Part shown: positions 55,742 through 64,000 of the stretch, piece by piece | How positions within the stretch are numbered: position 1 is the stretch's first letter | Layout: every line of letters starts with the position of its first letter | Assembly (NCBI GenBank): GCA_019096065.1 | Contig: JAGUCH010000002.1 | Coordinates: 14,768,501-14,832,500 of the forward strand | Length of the DNA: 64,000 nucleotides | Direction: 5' to 3' | Origin: Paracyclopina nana | Taxonomy: Eukaryota > Arthropoda > Copepoda > Cyclopoida > Cyclopettidae | Program-made: the position numbers and the translations under genes | The notes under the pieces: model-generated | What the model was told of the DNA's origin: nothing | Seen by the model: only the letters and a program-made list of their open reading frames with translations | Database searches by the model: none

Positions 55742-56921
55742 ATGAGCCTCTCCAAAACTAGATTTTGTGTCTATTGTCACAAAACTGAGGAGACGGTACC
55801 CATTCGGACCTGCACTGGCTGCAAAATCATCACGTATTGCTCCAAGTCTTGTCAGCGAGAAGACTACTTCGAGCATGAGGACGTTTGCAAGGACATCAAA
55901 TACTTCGATGCTGGTACCAATCAATATTTTCAATGCATGAAGCGTCACGTTTAATTTATCCATTTCACAGTTGCCAAAAACGGACCGAAGAACTTGTATC
56001 GCAGGTCCAGGGCTGCCCGCGAACTCCAAATGACCTACTGTTGTTCTGGATATGACCCTGGTTGGTTCAAGCTTATATGAACATGATTTCATCATCATAT
56101 TAAAGAGTAACTTGCAGATGTGGACGTAGAGCAAACGGAGTCCATTAAACAATTTGCAAGGGTGCTTTGGGCTCAATCAGTGTCGGGAATTGCGCTCCGC
56201 CATAACCATTATAAGGCTATGGAAATTGCGTACGATTCCACCAAAAGCTATTTGGAGTTTCAGCCAAAGGGAGAGGAATTCGATTGTTCTATCAATTCCG
56301 AGTCCATTTGCCAACTTGTGGAGCTAGGTATTAATTCGATATGCCAAGAGCTCCATTTATCTTATGATTTACTCTCAGGAAGGATTGGAGAAGCTCTCAA
56401 GATGTTCAAGGAGACATTTGCTGAAGCTGAAGCTTTCAACAATGTTAAGCCCAAATTCCTGGTCGCTGGCATGGCATTGGGATTTGTTGTGTGGGATATG
56501 ATCAAGGTGGTGGAAAAAAGCTACCTAGCCTTTGTCAGAGTCATGGATGAGGCCGCACCAGGGTCGCTTGCAAATAAGATCACAAGGGCTGAACCGGTCA
56601 TGGTAAATTATCTGCATACTCAACTCCTTTCTTTTTTTGTAGTTTTCGATCTCTCAGAACCAAATCCAACGTTTCGTATTTGCTGAGGCGTATGACACTT
56701 GGAAATCGGGCAATGTCGAGTCCAACATCCAAAAGGCAATGATGACGCTTGATAATGAAGATGCGGAAATTATCATGAAAATTGTCCGCCCTTGCCCTTT
56801 TTTTCTGCCTCATGATCCTGCCAAGTATGGGTCCAGGATCATCCGAAGACTTCCATGGGCTATGAACTATTTGAAGAAGTTCCTTGACTACAGAGGTAGG
56901 GTGGTGAAACCTTGCTTTTGA
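55742..56921 (+). CDS. MYND-type zinc-finger protein
   Basis: Exons 55742-55913, 55971-56060, 56118-56602, 56643-56921; 342 codons with the stop. The MYND finger occupies about residues 9-48: CVYCHK, CTGCKIITYCSKSCQ, then H and C in HEDVC, with all eight ligands present. The rest is helical (QFARVLWAQSV, ALKMFKETFAEAEAF, FAEAYDTWKSG) with no SET domain, so it is not an SMYD lysine methyltransferase. It could be one of the many arthropod MYND proteins with an uncharacterised helical partner-binding tail. The last exon could also begin at 56658, five codons later, in frame. AATAAA lies about 20 bp past the stop. Confidence 0.8.
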
Positions 56922-57334
56922 TAAGCAACAATATGGTGCCACAATAAATGGCAGTTTCTTCTTAAAATAAAGGATAGCGAGTATGATGTAAGCTCATAGG
57001 ATTTTTCTGATTTCGGCCAGACTTTGCGTTAAAGTAATTTTAGGTTCAAATCTATTCAAAGCTAAGGTTGATTGGGGGATTACCATATTGGGCGACTTGC
57101 GCGACAAACATGTAAAATGCGCCACCTGCATAGCACCCAAAAGAAACATTTTGGTCATTTGCGGAAAATTGCCCAAGTTGAGGTTTAACTAATTACCCAG
57201 AAGTCCAAAATCTTTAGATCTTATTTCCAAAATATTTCGACTTGAGCATTTAGGACCCAAAAACCTTCGACTTTATAATCTTATTGATGATTCGGACTTA
57301 AAATTTCGATCTTATAACCGTTTCCCTGCCCACT

Positions 57335-57394
57335 GAGCTCCAAGTAGCAAAATGCGAATTTTAGGAGCTCCAAGTAGCAAAATGCGAATTTTAG
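57335..57394. repeat. 30-bp perfect tandem duplication
   Basis: gagctccaagtagcaaaatg begins two identical 30-bp units, at 57335 and 57365, ending gaattttag. The identity implies a recent event. Confidence 0.95.
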
Positions 57395-57470
57395 GGGTTA
57401 ACTTTGTACCACAATTGAGGAGACTTCTCCCGGATGACTTTCATGCCCATTTTGCCTTTATGTGTTATGC

Positions 57471-57793
57471 TGTTCAACCAAATTTTCGTTTTTACACCTT
57501 TTTAAGCTCTTTTTTTACAGTCATGTTTACACTGTTCAACCAAATTTTAGTTTTTAGGCCTTTTTAAGCTCTTTTTGCAGTCATGTTTACAATGTTCAAC
57601 CAAATTTTAGCTTTTAGACTTTTTAAAGCTCTTTTTTACAGTCATGTTTACACTGTTCCACCAAATTTTAATTTTTAGGCCTTTTTTAAGCTCATTTTTG
57701 CAGTCATGTTTATACTGTTCGACCAAATTTTAGTTTTTAGACTTTTTAAGCTCTTTCTTACAGTCATGTTTACACTGTTCGACCAAATTTTAG
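57471..57793. repeat. 60-bp tandem array with alternating (120-bp) variants
   Basis: About 5.3 copies of a 60-62 bp unit, starting tgttcaaccaaattttag and ending cagtcatgtttacac. Copies 2 and 4 share aggcc and ttgcag; copies 3 and 5 share agact and ttacag. The array therefore looks built by duplication of a dimer. Between genes; no coding potential. Confidence 0.9.
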
Positions 57794-58170
57794 ACCAAAT
57801 TTCGAGCGGACTTAAAATTTGTTGATTAGCGCAAGTCAGTAATATAGTATTGCTTTTTAGGGCTTTAAAAATGTCCATTAACTTATGCATAATCATTCAG
57901 ATAATCTCGAAAGCTCTTATTAGAAGGTAGTATAACTTTAATATAATAATTATAACACACAGTGGGCGATACAATTACATTTTCTTTGCTTAAAGCAAAA
58001 AAAAAAAAAAAAAAAAACATGCGTGTCGCTTAAGATTCAATGTATTAAAATTGTCATCCTGTCAATTGGATTACTGCAAAAAATGCAATCTGCCAAGTTG
58101 TAATGATCACGGAGCTGTTATTTTATTGTTACAAAATAATTTGTTATGGCGCTGCTGCAGTACATGCACT
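57794..58170. other. Intergenic with an A21 tract
   Basis: No gene. An uninterrupted run of 21 A lies at 57997-58017. The BTB/C2H2 polyadenylation signal (TTTATT on +) is near 58121. Confidence 0.6.
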
Positions 58171-60126
58171 TCACTTTTTGTCATCATACACATATTGGAC
58201 CACAAAAGAGGGCTCCTCTTCGTGGCCTTGATCCATATCTTCGACTTGGACCAGAATTTCATTTGCATGCTCTTCCATGTTGGTAGGTATGATCTCGTCA
58301 GGCTGGATTGTCACAGCATGTATGTCAGCTATGTGTTTGTTGAGGACCACAATCGTTGGGCATATTTCGGTACAGAATGGGCATTGGAAGACCCAAAACT
58401 TGGGGTTAGATTTGCTATTATTAGCTTTTGGTGCCCCATTTGCTGCTTCCAAGTGTCCTTCCCTGATTTCATGACTTTTGAGGTGAGCGTTCAACTCGTA
58501 AGCGTAGCAAAATGATTTAGAGCAAATGTCACAGGTGAACTCTTTGGCCACTTCGTGAACTTTGGCTTCATGGTGCTTCACATGGTTTTTATGCCTGAAA
58601 GTCTGATCACAAAAACGGCACTTGAACGGTTTATAGTCCATATGAATCCATTTATGCTCCTTCAGCCTTGTGCTGTAAAGTAGAAAAAACCTCGTTTTAA
58701 AATAGGGTAAGGAGCTAGTGAAAAAAAAAACACCTACCTGTCCACAAATTGTTTGCCACATTCATTGCACTTGTGTTCCTTGATTTTGTGATGGGTAGCT
58801 TTCAAATGTCGTTCCAAATTGAGACGAGATGGGAAAGGCTTTCCACATTCTTGGCAAATATGCTGCTGAACTTTTTCCTCCAAGCCTTGTCGATGCTTGT
58901 CCTCGTGATGTCTCAAAAATTTGGCACTTTTAAAGTCCTTGCCACAATACTTGCAATGCAAAGTTTCAGCCATTGTTGAGTGAATGTTGCGTTTATGCAT
59001 GACAAGTGCATATTCACGGATGAACACTTGCCCACAGTGCTCACAAAAGAAAAAGGGCTTGGAGTTGGCAGTTCCCATCCGGTGAGTCTGGATATGCTCC
59101 TCCAACTCCTTTTTGGAGCTGAAATCTTGGCCACAGCCCAAACACGCTTTGTCCTTGTCAACATGGCATGTTTTCACGTGATAGTGCAAGTCTTTCAGCC
59201 TAAGTGACGTGAAATAGTGTATATAACAAGGTGACAGCTAAATGAAGTAAATCTACTCACTTGTCCACTCTAACATTGTCATCGAATGGGCAGATGAAGC
59301 CGTCATTGCTGTCAGCGATTGGAGCCTTGAGTGGATGCATTCTTTTCACGTGCTTCTCTCTGCCCAATTTTGATATGAAAATTGCACTGCAAACCGAGCA
59401 CGGGAAAATGCGACCGTCCTCCTTGCATTGCTCCAGATGCTCAGCGAGCATGTGCTTATTTCGAGCTTTGGCATGCGCATAAAACTTTGAGCAATATTTA
59501 CAGTTCAAACTGGAATCTTCTTCTTCGTCATTCCCGCCTTCATTTAAAGAGTTCTTCTTGATCACTCTACCAGACCTTGAAACAAATCCAGGAGTCGGAG
59601 GCTGCGGCTCATTTTCGGGTGAAATGTCCTCATGGTCTTCATGCTCTTCTCCTTCACTCATTTCCATGTCACTTTTGAGAAACTCTGGGTCAATGCCAAG
59701 CTGATCAAAGACATTTTTCAGCGATTCAATGTCAGAGGTCTTTAAAAATGACGATATGCTCAGGCTGAACAGGTACCTAAAATGACCACATGCAATTAAA
59801 GAATTCAGGACATTGAAAGCTGTGACTTACTTTTTGAAAATGACAAAGTCCTCGAGGGGAAGATCCGGAATCACAATCAAAGGCTCCAGAATCGTGGAAG
59901 TGTCGACAAAATTCAAGTATTCTTTAAGAACGGGAGACAAGGTAGCCAGCACTAAATACGGCATTCTGTCCTTTTTTCCGTCGGAAAATCGAATGTCCAC
60001 TTGATCACTAATGTCGTCGAATTGAAGGTGCTCAAGTAAGACTTGCCAATGTAAAATTTGCCGCTTGCCATCTTCCTCGTCTTCCTCATTGACAAAAATC
60101 ATCTCTGAGGATGACAGAGCCTCCAT
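58171..60126 (-). CDS. BTB and C2H2 zinc-finger transcription factor
   Basis: Minus-strand exons 60126-59831, 59776-59261, 59199-58738, 58672-58171; 592 codons with the stop. The N-terminus resembles a BTB/POZ dimerisation domain (FDDISDQVDIRFSDGKK, LATLSPVLKEYL). Ten C2H2 fingers follow, starting CKYCSKFYAHAKARNKH and CSVCSAIFISK. A degenerate finger (CPFDDNV..HVKTCH) comes next, then an unbroken run ending CPFCTEICPTI. Introns fall inside finger codons yet keep frame (for example QFVDSTRLKEH). Linkers are not the TGEKP type, so this is not a KRAB-like expansion. The acidic C-terminal tail (EDMDQGHEEE) may be an activation or interaction segment. The gene resembles arthropod tramtrack/longitudinals-lacking type regulators only in general layout; no orthologue is claimed. 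Confidence 0.88.
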
Positions 60127-60490
60127 TATTTTGGTTTGAATCGAGTCGCCCAAATCTCGTCGAAAGACTCGAGGTCAACGCAAGGAAAGCAAACAACTGA
60201 GTTAGAGCGGGAAATTCAAAACGGACAAAAATAATGTGCTGCATAATTTGCCACCTTTTGCACTGGCTAGCCATCAAAAGTCGGTCACAGAATGAAGAAA
60301 TGGCAGTGACTGAAATGCACAAAAAATCTAAAAAGGATATTTTTGCCACGGACTGTGAAGAGCCTGAGTAAGCAAGTATCCATAAAATATGTTCAATTTA
60401 AAAGGAATCTTTTATTTCCGAAAAAGCATTTGAATACAACTGGATGATTAAGGAGAAAAAGCAGACATGAGTAATGTGGCTATTTTGAAA

Positions 60491-61210
60491 TTAAAGCACA
60501 AGACTAAGCCAGGCAACGATCAGCATCATTCCACCGTAGGGAGTGTACTTTCTTGAAGACCTGTCTTCTGTCAGCGCTTGGTAGTAGATTGTTCCACAGA
60601 ACACAGACATTCCACCAATCATCATGAATCCACTCTGGAAGTAACGTTAACTATCAAGCTAATCAGTTTTCATGTAAATTAGCTTACCAAGTAAGGCCGC
60701 CTGGACAAAGGAACTGCTAACAGTGCAAGAGAGTGAACGAAGTGGTAAAAGTTGGCCGTGTCGTAGATTTTCTTCAATTCTGGCTTTTCTGGATCAAAAG
60801 CTGAAACAAGAACTTACAACTTTACACTCTACGGTAACCTAAATATTACCATGAGCTCCGTAAGCTCCGAGAGCAACGGCTGCAGCTCCGGAAAGGCCAG
60901 CTAGCCTGACAAAAGGTGAACCTTGGAGAACGAATCTTTCAAAGGTGGGGACATCTCCTCCACCTGACCTGAAAGAGTAACGCGATGGGGATGTGGATAT
61001 TCCTTTGCTAGGGCAATGCTTGCAGCACCCTGACACCTTATCAGGATCTGCAGTCTGAAAGTTAAAGCACAAAATTGACAATTCTACCTACTTCATCTAA
61101 ATGCAATGTAATCGATTTGTCATTACCTTGGCCATGTCCCAGGTGAGTTTTGGCATAAATGATTTACAATAGTCAAACGAGGCCTTCCACACGCCCACAA
61201 CTTCATCCAT
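60491..61210 (-). CDS. TMEM256: TMEM256 / DUF423 membrane protein
   Basis: Minus-strand exons 61210-61127, 61054-60850, 60800-60688, 60634-60491; 181 residues, phases consistent. The DUF423 core is clear: FVRLAGLSGAAAVALGAYGAHAF, then LKKIYDTANFYHFVHSLALL, GGMSVFCGTIYYQALT and a final TPYGGMMLIVAWLSLVL. About four membrane spans. Vertebrate TMEM256 is about 113 residues; the extra 70 N-terminal residues here include a cysteine pair region (GCCKHCPSKG) and could hold a targeting sequence. Function is not established for the family. Its ATG lies only 97 bp past the MSH5 stop on the same strand. Confidence 0.92.
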
Positions 61211-61307
61211 GATTTCCGAGTTTTCTTTTCTATCTTATTTATTTTCTTTCTTCTCTTTGCTCAACATTGATTTGACAGCTGCTATTTAATGCGTAAGGCG
61301 GGAAAAT

Positions 61308-63930
61308 TCAATCTGCAAAGAGTGCCACAACCTTGGCAAAAATATCTGTCAACTTCTCCTCGTCCAGTTCAGCATTGATGAACTCCTCACACACAGTTTG
61401 TAATTTAGCAAAGTCATAAGAGCTACGAGTCGAGCCCATCGAGATAGGATTGCCTTCAGCAATGCAATGCAGTAAAGCCTTGCTCCTGTCAATGATCTCC
61501 TCATGTATGCCAGCTTTCCTGGCAACATTTTCGGCTTCACTGTGATTGACAGAGCCAGGCTTCATCTTGTACAAAAAGATCAATTCATCGCCGTGTTGCT
61601 CGTAGCTGAAGGTCTGATAATTCAAATACGCATCCAATTGAGACAGCAAACTCTTGACCGAATGAAAGTGTGTCGACACAAGAACATAGGGGCATCGATC
61701 GGGACCCAGCCGCACCCAATGGTCAATGCAAGCAGCAAGCAACGCTTGTCCATCCACATCATTGGTACCTTTACCAAACTCATCCACAAGCACCAGGCTC
61801 TGATGCGTGGCATTGCTAAGAGCAGCAGACATTTGATTGACATCCACTGCAAAAGCGGAGAGGCCCAACGCAAGCGAATCGACTGTTTGAATGCGTGAAT
61901 AGATACCATCAAAGACGGGAATAGTTGCAGATGATGCTGGCACCCAACTTCCCAAGTGGGCAAGAAATGCAATGATTCCCACTTGCTTCAAGTACACACT
62001 TTTGCCACATGCGTTGGGGCCTGTCATGATTATCACTTTATGATCCAAGCCTCCCATTTGGGTCGAATTGGGCACAAACGACTCCACACACTTCTCTTGC
62101 AAGGGGTGACGACCATCTTCAATTTTAAAGTAGTCATCCACTATGGACGGTCTGCACCATTCATTTTCACTGGCAACCGTTGCAAGGGAGAGCAGACAGT
62201 CCAACTGGTTGACCAGGTGAGCAATTTCCAGCAGCAAGCTCGATTTGCCCAAAATGTGGCTAGACAATGAGAGCATGATGGAGGTTTCATGGTCACAAAT
62301 ATTCGTTGCAGTGTCACCCAGACTTTCGTCGAGCTCAACACACCTTTTGGACTTGTAATGAGGGGTTCCATTGGTGGAGAAAAGGAATTTCAAGTCAGGA
62401 TAATTGTCCAAGTCTTCCTCAGAAGTTGGCATGTTTGGCCACGGTTCGATTGCCAACAAATAGCCAATTTGAGGAACGTACACCATTGTGCACGAGTCCA
62501 TGCAACTGGGCAAGCTTTCCACCTCTTCCAATGAGAGTTGATACAACAGGTCTGGCAGGCCATTGTGAACTCGTTTCTTTTCATCCAAGGACGGATCAAT
62601 TCCAGGCTTGACCACAAACCTACTCCTCTCCACCGACTGCTCCACGTCAAACGACCTTTCCAACGATTGCACAATCAGGGGGAGTTCACCAGAGGCCAGC
62701 CCCTTTTCTGCAATAGCATGCACAATCTTGGGGGCATTGGGGTTCGACTTGGAATTATTGGCACAAATTTGGCTGAGAGCCACCATGCCCATCAACGTAG
62801 ATTTTAAGCTTTTCCATTCAGTCACTGTGACTTGGCTGAGAGTGAGCTTCTTCAGAAATCTTCCGATACTCTTGATCTTTTTGATCGCGTCTTGCATGGA
62901 CTTTTTCAACGCTAGCTGTGACCCACTGCTAAAATATGCGACTGCCACTTGGCGATTTTCGATAATGGCAGCATTTCTTGGCAAACATCGCATCATGTAT
63001 CTCAAATGACGAGCACCGGTAACAGAGCAGCATTTGTTAAGCATGCTGTACACACTTAGGCCCTCTCTACGTTGATTCCAGCTGCCTGCGTTGGCACCCG
63101 AAGTTTGCCACTTGAGGCTGAAAATTTGAAGGGCTGTCAAAGTAGTTTCATCCACACGAACAACGTCTTGCGGGGTGAACTGCTGAATGTCCAAAATGGG
63201 TACACCAGAGCACTCGAGGTTAAGGCCGCCAACTTGATGCTTGTCTAGGAATTTGAGTAATGCTCCGCAAGCGCGAATCATATTCTCGTGGGCTACCGAG
63301 ATAAGGGAGCTTATCCTTAGCCTATGATCTTCGGTATTCATCAAACCAGACTCTCCGGGAAGAGTTTGCATGAGAACTCTTTTCCTACATGAGTCTAAAC
63401 TGAAATCCTGTAAATTGCAAAGACCACATAAAAAAATTTAACACCTTTTTTCAAGTGAAGAAGGGAATCAGTTGAAGTTAATTTAAGAGCTGGATATTAT
63501 TTTCCATGCTTACTTTTGTAGGCAAGACGTGTAAATTTAAAGGTTGGCAGGTCTCATTAAGTCTTGAGGAAAACTCGGCGTCGGCAAAAGCAGAATCCTG
63601 CCAAGAGTTCGAGGAGGTTGTAGTAGTGGCCTCGTTCATACTTCGAGCAAGTTCGCCCATTGCTGACTCGCTGTGCTTTGAGCTGATGAGCAAATACTTG
63701 GGATTAACTTGGGCTAGAATCGAGGCCACAAGTTTGAACTGAGGAGCTGGGTCGGCCAAGTCATTCATGACGTGCAAAACCGCATCTGACGCGGTGTAAA
63801 AAGAGGCCCCTAACTTGCCACATGAGTGGAAGAAACTCAAGTAGATTTCCTCTTCATCTTCCTCTGCTTGCAGCGTTGCAAGGCGAAAATCCTCAGCCAT
63901 CGAATCCGAGTCAGCGATTTCACCTTCCAT
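61308..63930 (-). CDS. MSH5: MutS homologue 5 (meiotic)
   Basis: Partner of MSH4 in MutS-gamma, which stabilises Holliday-type intermediates and promotes crossovers in meiosis; it has no mismatch-binding domain I. Two minus-strand exons, 63930-63514 and 63407-61308, joined in phase 0; 838 residues (human 834). The acidic start leads into EEEIYLSFFHSCGKLGASFY, and the junction KDFSLDSCRKR fits the family (VDFGLEISKQR). The core and lever region includes GLSVYSMLNKC and RFVVKPGIDPSLDEKKR. The ATPase domain has Walker A GPNACGKS near residue 598, a Walker B segment SLVLVDEFGKGTN near 673, and STHFHS. All ATPase motifs are intact. The coding sequence appears complete; the 70 bp beyond 63930 are 5' flank. 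Confidence 0.96.
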
Positions 63931-64000
63931 GGCCTTAGCAGGGAAATGATGCGCTCAGCAAATGATGTATTTACAATTTCTTTCACCTTATTTTTCGTAA

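Noticed and set aside
55742..56921. SMYD-type SET-domain methyltransferase
   Set aside because: The MYND finger is present but no SET motifs (NHSC, GEEI or similar) occur in any exon.
57997..58017. A21 tract as the tail of a retrocopied gene
   Set aside because: The sequence upstream shows no coding remnant and no flanking target duplication was found.

Overview
The window is nuclear DNA of an animal, most probably an arthropod and perhaps a crustacean. The evidence is a peroxidasin with four Ig domains, a short one-domain CMP-sialic acid synthase of the arthropod type, many 60-110 bp GT-AG introns, short intergenic gaps in the right two thirds, and AT-rich long gaps in the left third. The exact species cannot be fixed from the sequence. 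No bacterial, viral or organellar genes are seen.

Layout. 1-4521 (+) holds the 3' part of peroxidasin, facing NPRL3 (GATOR1 subunit, 4630-8947, -). 8.9-24.4 kb is gene-poor: it holds only a CMP-sialic acid synthase gene (15538-17483, -), an 18-bp minisatellite near 13 kb, a 160-bp segmental duplication near 14.2/14.7 kb, and small repeats. From 24.4 kb genes are packed: THADA (24394-29856, +), converging with FNTB (29866-31610, -); a DH-PH Rho GEF (32175-33913, +); a W-motif coiled-coil protein (34461-36724, +); TRAPPC12 (36844-40415, +) with a hAT-like MITE in its first coding intron; and a small secreted protein (40512-40954, -).

41.4-44.5 kb is an island of non-autonomous elements: a 175-bp palindrome, an inverted-repeat element with two tRNA-like modules, a foldback element, a 40-bp tandem array, and a MULE-like MITE with complex terminal repeats and a 9-10 bp target duplication. 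It borders an unrecognised 536-aa gene (44810-46661, +).

The right end holds a two-domain fasciclin protein (47535-48583, +), PGRMC (48663-49687, -), a divergent 7TM receptor (50167-51309, +), CFAP157 (51723-53221, +), a COMMD2-like gene (53232-53887, -), a small C2H2 protein (54030-54926, -), a MYND protein (55742-56921, +), a BTB/C2H2 protein (58171-60126, -), TMEM256/DUF423 (60491-61210, -) and MSH5 (61308-63930, -).

The genes are a mixed housekeeping set, not one pathway: amino-acid sensing to TORC1 (NPRL3), tRNA modification (THADA), prenylation (FNTB), trafficking (TRAPPC12, COMMD2), cilia (CFAP157, possibly the coiled-coil gene), meiosis (MSH5), and matrix (peroxidasin, fasciclin). 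The strongest structural signals are convergent pairs whose stop codons lie 9-10 bp apart, stop codons merged with polyadenylation signals, a new six-copy repeat in the TRAPPC12 N-terminus, a Rho GEF whose obvious splice sites do not keep frame, and the transposon island. Exon limits were set by hand from GT/AG sites, reading phase and recalled family similarity; no search was run.
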